Below are positions 51,581 through 60,598 of a stretch of 64,000 nucleotides of DNA, one piece after another. Under the pieces are notes generated by a model that saw nothing but the letters and a program-made list of their open reading frames with translations, searched no databases and had not been told where the DNA came from. The DNA comes from Sediminispirochaeta bajacaliforniensis DSM 16054 (GTDB lineage Bacteria; Spirochaetota; Spirochaetia; DSM-16054; Sediminispirochaetaceae). Where the stretch lies: assembly GCF_000378205.1 (NCBI RefSeq), contig NZ_KB899406.1, forward strand, positions 248,001 through 312,000, read 5' to 3'. Made by a program: the position numbers and the translations under genes. Positions within the stretch are counted from its first letter, which is position 1, and each line of letters starts with the position of its first letter.

Positions 51581-52352
51581 TGATACGCAGAAGAGATTCC
51601 GCAGAAAAAACGCCGCCGACCATGCTTTTGAAAGAAAAGGGAGATCAGAAGCGAATCTTCAACGAGCAACTCGAGAAATGTGGTGTGGATTATTTTGATT
51701 ATTATCTTTTACATAACCTCACAATCTCTCATTACGAGATAGCGAAGATATTCGACAGCTTTTCGTTTGTCCGAAAGATGCAGGCGGAGGGAAAAATCGG
51801 GGAGGTCGGCTTTTCTTTCCATGACCGGACCCAATTGCTGGATAAAATTCTCATGGATCATCCCGAGATGGATTTCGTACAGTTGCAGATTAATTACGTC
51901 GACTGGGAGAATGAGAGCATCCAGTCTGGATGGCGTATTCATGGTGCTAAGCGGCATGTCGAGTATGGAGCAACTGCTCGACAATACCGCATACATGGAT
52001 GCCTTCAGAAAGATCTCGCCGGAAGAACGAAAAGGTATAGAAGGTGTGGTCGGATCTGATCAATGCACCACTTGCGGTTCCCTGCGCCGCCTGCCGTTAT
52101 TGTGAGGATGGCTGTCTGCAGAACATCGCGATACCGGAGTATTTTGCCCTTCTTAACGAGGAAAAGCGGGCGGGAACGAAGGGCTTTTCCATTCAGCGGG
52201 TGTATTACGGAAATTACGCGCAGACCTTTGGAAAGGCTTCGGACTGTATTGCTTGCGGAAACTGTGAAGAGAGCTGCCCCCAGCACATTCCCATCATGAA
52301 CGTGCTGAAGGAGGTTGCCTCGAATTTCGAGGAGAAGCCTTCCCGGGCCTAA
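51577..52352 (+). pseudogene. Iron-sulphur aldo/keto reductase, degenerate
   Basis: Three frames hold parts of one aldo/keto reductase with a C-terminal ferredoxin-like domain. The first part (51577-51930) starts within KEKGDQKRIFNEQLEKCGVD and FDYYLLHNL and lacks the N-terminal 90 or so residues; the second frame carries VLSGMSSMEQLLDNTAYMDA directly after DWENESIQS, so roughly 100 residues are missing between; the third (52044-52352) holds CAACRYCEDGC and CIACGNCEESCPQHIPIM, the Fe-S ligand clusters. The several deletions and frame changes rule out a working enzyme. It starts by overlapping the MerR stop, a once-coupled operon. Confidence 0.88.
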
Positions 52353-52466
52353 TCTCTCTCTTCTTTGTTTATGGATGAACAAAGAACCCTTGGGCCGGTA
52401 TCGATCCGATACTGCTCAGGGTGCTTTCTTTTCGCTCTTTTCTGCGGATACGTGATGATGTTTTAT

Positions 52467-52495
52467 TTGCCGTACAGATGGTTCCATGCTATAAT
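52467..52495 (+). promoter_or_regulatory. Promoter of the LacI-regulated nine-gene unit
   Basis: TTGCCG at 52467-52472 and a perfect TATAAT at 52490-52495 have a 17-base spacer. The predicted start near 52502 falls on the first GGGAACGTTCCC operator, so repressor would block initiation directly. Confidence 0.8.
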
Positions 52496-52501
52496 GTTTT
52501 C

Positions 52502-52556
52502 GGGAACGTTCCCAAAGGCGTTTCTATTTTCTTTCCCTTTTTTAGGGAACGTTCCC
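52502..52556. promoter_or_regulatory. Two identical LacI-type operators
   Basis: The perfect 12-base palindrome GGGAACGTTCCC occurs at 52502-52513 and again at 52545-52556. The centres are 43 bases apart, about four helical turns, so two dimers would lie on the same face of the DNA. The CG centre is typical of LacI-family operators. Both lie between the promoter and the lacI-type gene at 52569. Confidence 0.85.
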
Positions 52557-52568
52557 TATGGAGCTATC

Positions 52569-53579
52569 ATGTCACAGGATGTAACAATTCTTGATGTTGC
52601 AAGGGCGGCGAGACTTTCGAAAAGTACTGTTAGCCGGGTTCTTTCCGGCAACAGCTATGGCGTCAGTTCCGATGCGATAGAACGAGTGGAAGAGGCTGTT
52701 AGGCGTCTGGGATATGTCCGGAACACCCTTGCATCCAGTATGCGGACCAATAGGTCGAAAACTATTCTCCTGATTATTCCGGATATCACCAACAGCTTTT
52801 GGGCTGAGGTTGCCCGGGGCGTGCAGGATCGCTTCGACAGCGAGGGCTACAGTGTCGTCATGGCCAACAGCGATTGGGAGGCGGATCGCGAACGACGCTA
52901 TATCCAGCTCGCACGGATGAACAGGGTTGATGCGGTTTTAATCAACGCACCGGACATTGATATGATCGAACTCTCCGGGGTGAAGTGCCCTGTTGTTCTC
53001 CTCGGTGAACGAAAGGGAAGGGGAGGCTTTCCCGTGGTTGGGACCGATACCTTTGGAGCTGTAACCGAGGCATTGGAGTATCTGTATCGCCTTGGGCACC
53101 GGGACATCGCCCTTGTTCATCACGATCGTCTGGATAGCGAGGGGTACGGCAGCAGCCGCTTAAAGGCCTTTCGGGCTTTTTTGAACGGAAAGGGACTTGA
53201 AGACCGGGATGATCGAATTTTCACCGTCCCCCTTGTCAGGGAAAGCGGGGTCGAGATCGCTCGAACCCTTTCGACCATGGACAAGCGGCCAAGCGCCATG
53301 ATAGCGGGAAACGATTTGGTTGCCGTGGGGTTCCTTCAGGAGGCGCGGCGTAACGGAATCACGGTTCCCCGCGATATATCCGTCATCGGTATCGACGATA
53401 TTCCATCGGCGACGATGATCAGCCCGGCCTTGACTACCATTGGAAAGCCGAAGCTCGAAATCGGAAGGATGGCTGCGGAGATTGTTTTGAAGATGCTTGC
53501 CGGTGTGCAGGTCGATCCCGTCACCCTTCTTCCTGCGCAGCTGATTATACGTGAAACAACAAGGCAAAGAGAGGCTTAG
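52569..53579 (+). CDS. LacI-family transcriptional repressor
   Basis: The 336-residue protein has the LacI HTH and hinge at residues 4-60 (VTILDVARAARLSKSTVSRV, then LSGNSYGVSSDAIERVEEAV) and the sugar-binding core (from about 60, ILLIIPDITNSFWAEVARGV). ATG 52569 follows GGAG at 52560-52563; the longer upstream frame would read through the operators. It is followed 4 bases later by the first catabolic gene, so it heads and represses its own operon. The inducer is presumably the imported substrate. Confidence 0.93.
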   Translation: MSQDVTILDVARAARLSKSTVSRVLSGNSYGVSSDAIERVEEAVRRLGYVRNTLASSMRTNRSKTILLIIPDITNSFWAEVARGVQDRFDSEGYSVVMANSDWEADRERRYIQLARMNRVDAVLINAPDIDMIELSGVKCPVVLLGERKGRGGFPVVGTDTFGAVTEALEYLYRLGHRDIALVHHDRLDSEGYGSSRLKAFRAFLNGKGLEDRDDRIFTVPLVRESGVEIARTLSTMDKRPSAMIAGNDLVAVGFLQEARRNGITVPRDISVIGIDDIPSATMISPALTTIGKPKLEIGRMAAEIVLKMLAGVQVDPVTLLPAQLIIRETTRQREA

Positions 53580-53583
53580 TATT

Positions 53584-54585
53584 ATGAATCGAAGAGAACT
53601 ACTCGCAGACAGGCAGCTCTATCTTTCCAGAGCCGCAGGGGCCCTGATCGGATTGGCTGTCGGAGACGCTGTCGGAGATATTGGCCGGGATCAGGAATAT
53701 CGAAAGCAGTACGGGATGATCGTCTCCCTCTACCCGGGGGCAAAGAGCACCGACGATACCGAATTCGGTTTTCTCACCGCCCGTACCCTCATAGATTGCG
53801 GAGGAGATATCACTCCCGATGCGGTATGGAACTCCTGGAAGCGTAACATCGTCGATCGGGGCGGCATGAAAAAACGGGGCGGCAGGCCCCTCTACGGTGC
53901 CGTCCGTAACATCGAGCGGGGAATCCGTCCCCCTCAGTCGGGGATCGACAACACCATGAACGATGACGACGGCGCTGCCATGCGTATGGCTCCCATCGGA
54001 ATCTTTGCAGCCGGCGATGTGCAGGAGGCCGGCCGCCTCGCGGAGATCGATGCCTGCGTTAGCCATCATCGCGACGGTATCTGGGCGGCAAAGGCCGTTG
54101 CCGCAGCCATCGCCGCGGCCATGGTCGGCATGGATCCCGTGGAGGTCGTCGAGACGGCACGGAAAATGGTTCCCGATGACAGCTGGCTGGGGCGTTCCCT
54201 CGACCGTGCATTGAACCTGTGCCGCAGTGCAGGGGAGATGCTTGATATCTGGGAAGAGCTTCATACCGAATTTTGGGCTGCCGAGCATGCATCCAGTGCG
54301 GAGGCCATTCCTCAGGCCCTTGCCATCTATTATATGGCCGGGAAGAATATGCGCCGTGCCCTTTTCTGGGCTGCAAACTTCGGCAGGGATGCCGATACCA
54401 TTGCTGCGGTGGTTTGTGCACTGGTAGGCGCCTCCCATGGGGTGGAGGCCTTTCCCGAAACCTGGGTGGAGCAGGTCCGCCGGGCCGACGGGGTTTGCCT
54501 CGGCTTTGTCGAAGACGAAGATGCCCTGAGCCTTGCCGAAGAACTTGTGGATCTTGCAATTTCCCGGGAGGCATCCGGAAGATGA
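53584..54585 (+). CDS. ADP-ribosylglycohydrolase-family protein, first copy
   Basis: The 333-residue protein has the DraG/ARH family landmarks: GALIGLAVGDAVGD near residue 20, the metal ligand motif STDDTEF, SHHRDGIWAA and the C-terminal GRDADTIAAVVCALVGA, which together bind two Mg2+ or Mn2+ ions. Family enzymes cleave an ADP-ribosyl or other N- or O-glycosidic bond. It is the first catabolic gene after the LacI gene. A second, longer family member is at 60599. An N-glycosidic substrate carried by the importer is an inference. Confidence 0.85.
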   Translation: MNRRELLADRQLYLSRAAGALIGLAVGDAVGDIGRDQEYRKQYGMIVSLYPGAKSTDDTEFGFLTARTLIDCGGDITPDAVWNSWKRNIVDRGGMKKRGGRPLYGAVRNIERGIRPPQSGIDNTMNDDDGAAMRMAPIGIFAAGDVQEAGRLAEIDACVSHHRDGIWAAKAVAAAIAAAMVGMDPVEVVETARKMVPDDSWLGRSLDRALNLCRSAGEMLDIWEELHTEFWAAEHASSAEAIPQALAIYYMAGKNMRRALFWAANFGRDADTIAAVVCALVGASHGVEAFPETWVEQVRRADGVCLGFVEDEDALSLAEELVDLAISREASGR

Positions 54586-55985
54586 GTGTGTACAGATCCC
54601 TATCCCCTCTGTTTTCGCCCGCCTCCCTCGCCCATGTGGGAGCCAGCGAGCGGGGAACTTATCCCGCGGAAATTTTTCAGAATCTGCTCGAATGGAAGGG
54701 CAGGCTGTATCCCGTTAATCCGTCCAGGAGCGAAATCTTTTCCGTTCCTGCATATCCCTCGGTTTCGGCCCTGCCCGAGGTGCCGGAACTTGCCCTTGTC
54801 ACCGTCGCACGTCAGCGGGTAATCCCTGTGGTGGAAGAGTGCATCGCCTGCGGTGTGAAGGCTGTGGTCCTTATATCGGCAGGCTTTGCCGAGGCCGACG
54901 ATTACGGCCGCTCCCTTCAAAGGCGGCTGAAGGAGCTTTCCTCCCGGATTCGCATCATAGGGCCCAACTGTGCGGGCCTTGCAGATGTCAAAAACAGTTT
55001 TATCATGACCCGGCTCTTTGCTAAACCGCGCAGGGGCGGGGTGAGTTTTGTGTCCTCCAGCGGGGCGCTGATGATGGCGCTCTTCGGCAGTTTCACCGGA
55101 CGGGGAATCGGTCTGCGCTATCTGGCCAGTCTTGGTAATCAGGTCGACGTCTGTATGGAGGAGGTGATGGATTATTACCTGGACGATCCTGAAACCACGG
55201 TACTGACCGCCTTTATCGAGGGGGTCGGCTCGGGCGATTCCTTTGTTCGCCTCCTGCAAAAGGCTGGACGGAAGCGGATACCCCTGGTTGCGGTAAAATC
55301 GGGAAGAAGTGAGCTCGGCAGCAGGATCGCCGCCACCCATACCGCATCCCTTGCCTCTTCCGGGCGGGTCTTCGAAGAGGTTTTCAGGCAGTACGGAGCA
55401 ATCTTGGTCGATTCTCCTGCACAGATGCTGGATGTTGCCCTTCTCGCGGATACCATCGGCCCGCCTGCCGGTGGGCGGATCGGTGTCATCAGCCAGTCGG
55501 GGGGAGCCGCCAGTCTCACCGCGGACCTGTTTTCCCGCTATGGTTGTTTTTCCCTGCCTCCCATTCCTAAATCCCTGGAGCTGCGGCTGCGCAGGATAGA
55601 GGGTATTCCCGACTACGCCCGGCTTCTCAACCCCTTAGATGCCAGGGGAGATGCCATGAGGGGTGAGGAGATCGCTTCGCTTATCACCGCCATGGGAGAA
55701 GGCGGGAGTTGGGATCTGCTCATGCTTCTTTTCGCCAAGAATCCCAATCGGGAGGTAGAGGCCCAGACGGTTCAGGGAATTCTTGCGGCAAGAAAGCAAA
55801 TGAAGCTTCCTATCGTCGTTGTCTGGATCGGCGAGGGGGACGGCGGTCCAGACGCTTCGCAGGCTTTTTCCATGCTGAAAGATTCGGGCATCCCTCTTTT
55901 TCATGATCCCCAGCCGGCGGTCGCTGCTCTTGCAGCCCTCCTTCGTTGGTCGCAGATGCACAAAGACGGGGAGGATGGTGCATGA
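54582..55985 (+). CDS. NDP-forming acyl-CoA synthetase, alpha subunit
   Basis: The 467-residue protein has a CoA-binding Rossmann domain (residues about 5-135, SLAHVGASERGTYPAEIF and IRIIGPNCAGLA) and two CoA-ligase domains. The phospho-His lies in RIAATHTASLAS at residue 253, the position used by ADP-forming acetyl-CoA synthetases for transfer of phosphate. Domain order matches the Pyrococcus-type alpha subunit, which joins CoA and the acyl group using a phosphohistidine. It overlaps both neighbours by 4 bases and the beta subunit is next. The acyl substrate is unknown. Confidence 0.85.
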   Translation: MSVYRSLSPLFSPASLAHVGASERGTYPAEIFQNLLEWKGRLYPVNPSRSEIFSVPAYPSVSALPEVPELALVTVARQRVIPVVEECIACGVKAVVLISAGFAEADDYGRSLQRRLKELSSRIRIIGPNCAGLADVKNSFIMTRLFAKPRRGGVSFVSSSGALMMALFGSFTGRGIGLRYLASLGNQVDVCMEEVMDYYLDDPETTVLTAFIEGVGSGDSFVRLLQKAGRKRIPLVAVKSGRSELGSRIAATHTASLASSGRVFEEVFRQYGAILVDSPAQMLDVALLADTIGPPAGGRIGVISQSGGAASLTADLFSRYGCFSLPPIPKSLELRLRRIEGIPDYARLLNPLDARGDAMRGEEIASLITAMGEGGSWDLLMLLFAKNPNREVEAQTVQGILAARKQMKLPIVVVWIGEGDGGPDASQAFSMLKDSGIPLFHDPQPAVAALAALLRWSQMHKDGEDGA

Positions 55986-56638
55986 ACAACATACTTGACT
56001 GGAAAAGTAGCGAAGGACTTCTTTCTTCCTGGTCTCTTCCCTTTATTCCCACGATATCGGCAAACGGGCCGGACGAGGCGGCGAAGGCTGCGCAGGACAT
56101 CGGCTTTCCGGTGGCGCTAAAGGCTATCTCTCCCCTCATGACCCACAAAAGCGACCACGGCCTGGTCCATCTCAATCTGGCCGGGGCGAATGAAGTACGC
56201 AATACCTGTCGGAAGATGGCGGGAATCGAAGGCCTCGAAACCTTCCTGGTTCAGAAAATGGCGGACAGGGGCTTGGAAATGATCGCCGGTATTATTCGTG
56301 ATCCCCTTTTCGGGCCCGTGGTGCTTTTCGGACCAGGGGGAATCCTTGTCGACCTCCTTGACGACAGCCGCATGCTTCGGCCCCCTTTTCGGGAGATTGA
56401 TGTGCGCACATGTCTGAGGGAGATGAAAAGCCATCCGCTTTTGAATGGGTATCGGGGAGGTAAGCCTCTCGATATCCAGGCATTGGTAGGAACCCTTATG
56501 AGATTGGGGGAACTTGCCCTTTCCCTGCCGAAGCATATCGGCTCCGTGGACTTTAACCCTGTGATTGTGCACGACAAGGGGCTTTCTATGGTCGACCTTC
56601 GTATATCGGTTACCGATGGAGGTGCAGAGAATGAGTGA
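55982..56638 (+). CDS. NDP-forming acyl-CoA synthetase, beta subunit (ATP-grasp)
   Basis: The 218-residue protein is the short ATP-grasp subunit of ADP-forming acyl-CoA synthetases: IGFPVALKAISPLMTHKSDH, then VQKMADRGLEMIAGIIRDPL and VVLFGPGGILVDLLDD. It binds ATP or ADP and moves phosphate through the alpha-subunit His. HKSDHGLVHLNL differs from the common HKS-DxGGV form in having G-L instead of G-G, which may affect the loop. It overlaps the alpha subunit by 4 bases and the lyase gene by 8. Confidence 0.85.
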   Translation: MNNILDWKSSEGLLSSWSLPFIPTISANGPDEAAKAAQDIGFPVALKAISPLMTHKSDHGLVHLNLAGANEVRNTCRKMAGIEGLETFLVQKMADRGLEMIAGIIRDPLFGPVVLFGPGGILVDLLDDSRMLRPPFREIDVRTCLREMKSHPLLNGYRGGKPLDIQALVGTLMRLGELALSLPKHIGSVDFNPVIVHDKGLSMVDLRISVTDGGAENE

Positions 56639-57368
56639 ATGTGAATACAAGTGCGGTATTCCAGACATCACCGAGATCGGAGATGAAGGAATTCGATACC
56701 GCGGTACCAGGATGGATGATCTTATCGGCCCTTTCGGCTTTGCCCGAAGCCTTGGATTATTGATTACGGGAAAGCGTCCCACCGAAATCCAGGCCAGGAT
56801 GATAGACGCGCTTCTTGTGAGTGCCGCCGATCATGGTGAGAAGGCCCCCTCGGCCTGTATCACCACCTCCGCTGCCTCTGCCCGGGCCTCTTTGGGGGCT
56901 TCGGTCGCCGCAGGGCTTCTTGCCATAGGCGATGTTCACGGCGGAGCGGCCAGACAGTGTGCTGCCATGCTGCTGGAAGCGGAGAAAGAAAAAGATCTCC
57001 GGAAGCTGCTTCGCCGGCGTCTGGAGTCCGGGAAGCGTATCCCGGGTTTTGGTCACCGCATCTACAGAGAGAAAGATCCCCGGGCCACGCTCCTTTTGCA
57101 GCTGGCCGCTGAACTGGGGCTTGCCGGGCGCTGCTGCGGACTATTGCAGGAAACAGAGAGGCTCCTGCCCGAGCTTATAGGCAAAACCCTGGTAATTAAT
57201 ATCGATGGTGCCCATGGTGCGATCCTTGCCGATCTCGGCTGGGAGCCTTCGATGTGTGAAGCTCTCTTTATCATTGCCCGAAGTGCCGGGCTTTGCGCCC
57301 ATGCCCTCGCAGACTTTTCATCAAGACGCCCCCTCCAATTTATCTCGGAACTCCAGGGAGGCAGGTGA
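56631..57368 (+). CDS. Citryl-CoA-lyase/citrate-synthase-like protein
   Basis: The 245-residue protein corresponds to the citrate synthase fold without its large extra domains, as in citryl-CoA lyase and the C-terminal domain of ATP-citrate lyase. The catalytic triad positions are visible: His103 in GDVHGGAARQ, His142 in IPGFGHRIYREKDPR and Asp192 in INIDGAHGAIL. Enzymes of this group cleave or form a C-C bond between an acetyl-CoA unit and a 2-oxoacid. Next to a two-subunit CoA synthetase, it forms what looks like a split ATP-citrate-lyase-type system. ATG 56631 overlaps the beta subunit by 8 bases. Confidence 0.85.
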   Translation: MSECEYKCGIPDITEIGDEGIRYRGTRMDDLIGPFGFARSLGLLITGKRPTEIQARMIDALLVSAADHGEKAPSACITTSAASARASLGASVAAGLLAIGDVHGGAARQCAAMLLEAEKEKDLRKLLRRRLESGKRIPGFGHRIYREKDPRATLLLQLAAELGLAGRCCGLLQETERLLPELIGKTLVINIDGAHGAILADLGWEPSMCEALFIIARSAGLCAHALADFSSRRPLQFISELQGGR

Positions 57369-58267
57369 TGGCCCTGAGTGTCGGAAAACGAATTCGCCGG
57401 GACAGGATGCTCTATCTCATGTTTCTGTTCCCAGCACTCTATTTTATCATATTCCACTATATCCCCATCTGGGGAGCCCGGCTTGCCTTTCAGAAGTTCA
57501 ACTTCTTCGGCTCAAATCGTTGGGTGGGGCTTGAAAATTTTCGCATACTCTTCAGCTCTCCGGTATTCGGCCGAGTGTTCCTCAATACCGTGATCATCAG
57601 TTTCATGAAATTGATCTTCAATTTTCCCGCTCCCATCATCCTGGCCTTGCTGCTGTTGGAGATCCGCAACGGACGCTTTCGGAAGATCGTCCAGTCTCTG
57701 GTCTACCTTCCCCACTTTCTCTCCTGGGTTGTCATCGCCGGAATTTTCATCTCTATGCTTTCCCTCAAGGACGGCCTGGTAAACCAGCTGCTCGAACGAT
57801 TCGGTGTGGCCCCTGTCGCCTTTCTGACGAGTCACCGTCATATTCGCTGGGTCCTTGTTTTTTCCGAGATGTGGAGGAGTGTCGGCTGGGACTCGATCCT
57901 CTATGTCGCCGCCATCCTGGAGATCCCCGAGGATCTCTACGATGCTGCAGCCATCGACGGCTGCGGCAGGTTCCAAAAGATGACCAAGATAACCTTACCG
58001 GCGATTTTTCCCACCATGATCACCGTCTTTATCCTGAACCTTGGCTTCTTTATGAATGCCGGCTTCGACCAGGTCTTCAACCTCATGAACGATTCGGTGA
58101 TCAGCGTGGTGGATATCATCGATACCTACGTTTACCGCGTCGGTCTTATACAGGGGGAGTTTTCCCTGGGAACCGCAGCCGGCTTGTTCAAGGGTGTCAT
58201 CGGCCTTGCCCTGATATACGGAACCCACCGGACCAGTAAGAAACTGACAGGGGAGGGCTTATGGTAG
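57368..58267 (+). CDS. LplB-type ABC transporter permease
   Basis: The 299-residue protein has six membrane helices and the LplB signature around YLMFLFPALYFIIFHYIPIW then GARLAFQKFNFF, with the ATPase-contact loop YDAAAIDGCGRFQKMTKITLP near residue 200 (written in two parts: YDAAAIDGCG and RFQKMTKITLP). GGGAGG precedes its ATG. It shares one base with the lyase stop. With YtcP- and YtcQ-like neighbours it forms a carbohydrate importer of the subtype found widely in Firmicutes and spirochaetes. Confidence 0.88.
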   Translation: MALSVGKRIRRDRMLYLMFLFPALYFIIFHYIPIWGARLAFQKFNFFGSNRWVGLENFRILFSSPVFGRVFLNTVIISFMKLIFNFPAPIILALLLLEIRNGRFRKIVQSLVYLPHFLSWVVIAGIFISMLSLKDGLVNQLLERFGVAPVAFLTSHRHIRWVLVFSEMWRSVGWDSILYVAAILEIPEDLYDAAAIDGCGRFQKMTKITLPAIFPTMITVFILNLGFFMNAGFDQVFNLMNDSVISVVDIIDTYVYRVGLIQGEFSLGTAAGLFKGVIGLALIYGTHRTSKKLTGEGLW

Positions 58268-59148
58268 AAAACAGGCTTAGCCCCTTTCGCCTCTTCAATG
58301 CTCTTTTGATGTTGCTTCTCGCCTTGGTTATGGTTTACCCACTCATCAACCTGTTGGCCATCAGTTTTACCGGTCCTGCCGCCATAGCCCGTGCGAACGG
58401 CCTTACCCTCTTTCCGAGGGATGCCACCACAGCCACCTACAAGGCGCTTTTGACCAACCAGAAGGTCTACCGGGGGCTTTTCAACAGCCTCTTCATTACC
58501 TTTGTCGGTACGGCGATCAACATTTTTCTTACCAGTATTGCAGCCTATGTGCTGACTCGGAAATATCTTTTCGGCAGGCGATTGTTTCTCGTCTTGATCA
58601 TAATCACCATGATCTTTGAAGGCGGGCTCATCCCCGATTATTTTCTCGTAAAAGGGCTCGGACTGATCGATTCCTACTGGTCGGTCATTCTCTACAAAGC
58701 TATTAATCCCTATTACCTCATTATCCTGATGAGATTTTTTGAAAAGGTGCCTCTTTCCCTCGAAGAGTCCGCACGGCTCGAAGGAGCCGGAGAGTGGCAG
58801 ATTTTTTCCCGGATCATCCTGCCGATAAACAAGGGCGGACTTGCAACCATTGGACTTTTTTATGGAGTCTTTCATTGGAATGAGTATTTCCGTGCCCTCA
58901 TCTATTTGAACAGCGAGGCAAAGTGGCCTCTTCAGGTGGTACTGCGGGAATTAATCGTCGGCCTGGATAAAGCGGCCTTTCTCGGCAGTCTGAGTTTTCT
59001 GAAATATTCCGACGCCTCGATGATGATCGATATCAAGGCACTCAAATCAGGAATGATTATCTTGGCAATTTTACCGGTCCTGGTGCTCTATCCCTTTATA
59101 CTCCGCTATTTTACCAAGGGCACCATGAGCGGAAGTGTAAAGGAGTAG
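58261..59148 (+). CDS. YtcP-type ABC transporter permease
   Basis: The 295-residue protein has six helices and the loop EESARLEGAGEWQIFSRIIL, and ends in TKGTMSGSVKE as expected for a MalG/YtcP-like permease. It overlaps the preceding permease by 7 bases. It is the second half of the importer pore; the binding-protein gene follows after 10 bases. Confidence 0.88.
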   Translation: MVENRLSPFRLFNALLMLLLALVMVYPLINLLAISFTGPAAIARANGLTLFPRDATTATYKALLTNQKVYRGLFNSLFITFVGTAINIFLTSIAAYVLTRKYLFGRRLFLVLIIITMIFEGGLIPDYFLVKGLGLIDSYWSVILYKAINPYYLIILMRFFEKVPLSLEESARLEGAGEWQIFSRIILPINKGGLATIGLFYGVFHWNEYFRALIYLNSEAKWPLQVVLRELIVGLDKAAFLGSLSFLKYSDASMMIDIKALKSGMIILAILPVLVLYPFILRYFTKGTMSGSVKE

Positions 59149-59158
59149 GAGGATGAAT

Positions 59159-60562
59159 ATGAAACGAATTTGTGTTTCGCTTCTTGTGGTGATGCTCTCT
59201 GCGATTCCGCTCTTTGCGGGAGGAAATCAGGAATCCTCGGATGTCGCAGCCGACGGAGTGATCAAGCTGCGGCTGGTAGGGAAGGATAACTCCCCGACGG
59301 AACAGATCAATGTCGATCACATCAATCGGATCGAAAAGGCGATCTACGAGAAAGAGGGGTTGAAGCTGGACATTGAACTTGTGAGGGTACCCGAAGGCAG
59401 CTACGCGGAAAAACTCAACCTCATGATCATGAGCGGAGATATCCCCGACATCATCTATTTTCAGGGAAACGATCAGGCCATTGCAAATCAGGGAATCCTT
59501 GAGAACCTTCGACCCTGGATTGCAACATCAGAGATCATGCAAAAAGCTATGCTTGATTTCAATAAAAAAAGGATCGAGAGCTATCCCTACCTTTTATGGC
59601 TCGCTCCACCCCGAATACGGGTCCCCATGGTACGCAGCGACTGGTACGAGGCCTACGGCAAGGATGTCGAATCCCTGGATGATTACTACGATATGCTCAC
59701 CTTTTTTACGGAACAGGGTGGAATCGGCCTTACCGATACCGGGAATACCGATCGTATCGACTACGTCTTCAACCGGGCCTTCGGTATCACCTCGACCTGG
59801 ATGAAGCAGGAGGGCAGCTGGGTCTATTCCAGGGTAACCGATGAGGAAAAGGCGAAACTTGCCTTCTATCGCAAGCTCTATGCCGAGGGGATTCTCGATC
59901 CCGAATATATCACCACTAAGTGGGATACCATGGAAGATAAGCTGTATACAGGACAGGTGGGTATGATCGCCAGTTCCGCCGGCACGGTTGTCGATATCTA
60001 CGAGAGTAAGATGACGAAAAGTGCTGCCGACAGTGGTTTGACGATTCTTCCTCCGGCTAAGGGCGTGGATCAAGGCTTTACCGTGGATGTTACCAAGGAG
60101 TCCCGGGGATGGGCAATCTCGGCTGGAAGCAAGCACAAGGAAGCTGCCTGGGCTTTTCTTGAGTTCATGGCAAGCGATGATGGCCAAATGCTGGACCGTC
60201 TCGGCTTTGAAGGAATCCACTACACCGTCGAGGACGGTACGATCAAGCTCACCGACCGTTTTAACGAATGGTGGCCCCGCTACCACGAGGTAGTCGGCTG
60301 GAAATCTCCGGTACCCCTGCTTGGCGAGAGCGCGCAAAAGAGTCTTGATATTGCGGTCGAATATACCAAAGAGGACATCAACTTTCTGATCCCCAAGGAG
60401 CTTGCTCCCAGTTGGGATGCCCTTCAAAATCTCTACCGCGAGTATGCTTTCAAGCTGATCAGCGGGGAGTATCCCATGGATAGGTTCGACGATTTTGTGA
60501 AAGAGTGGTACCGCTTGGGGGGCGACCGCCTTACCGAATATGCCCAGACGGTTCTTCAATAG
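59159..60562 (+). CDS. YtcQ-type ABC transporter substrate-binding protein
   Basis: The 467-residue protein has a signal peptide (residues about 1-20, ending PLFAGG), an NQES tail and a large solute-binding fold of the YtcQ/LipO group, with long helical segments and HINRIEKAIYEKEGLKLDIE early on. Unlike Firmicute members it lacks a lipobox cysteine, as do the other two binding proteins in the window. I chose ATG 59159 because AGGAGG (59147-59152) is six bases away; ATG 59153 abuts it. It delivers the substrate to the permeases. Confidence 0.88.
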   Translation: MKRICVSLLVVMLSAIPLFAGGNQESSDVAADGVIKLRLVGKDNSPTEQINVDHINRIEKAIYEKEGLKLDIELVRVPEGSYAEKLNLMIMSGDIPDIIYFQGNDQAIANQGILENLRPWIATSEIMQKAMLDFNKKRIESYPYLLWLAPPRIRVPMVRSDWYEAYGKDVESLDDYYDMLTFFTEQGGIGLTDTGNTDRIDYVFNRAFGITSTWMKQEGSWVYSRVTDEEKAKLAFYRKLYAEGILDPEYITTKWDTMEDKLYTGQVGMIASSAGTVVDIYESKMTKSAADSGLTILPPAKGVDQGFTVDVTKESRGWAISAGSKHKEAAWAFLEFMASDDGQMLDRLGFEGIHYTVEDGTIKLTDRFNEWWPRYHEVVGWKSPVPLLGESAQKSLDIAVEYTKEDINFLIPKELAPSWDALQNLYREYAFKLISGEYPMDRFDDFVKEWYRLGGDRLTEYAQTVLQ

Positions 60563-60598
60563 ACTTTGTTTTACCGGCAAGGGTGAATAGAGAGGGAA

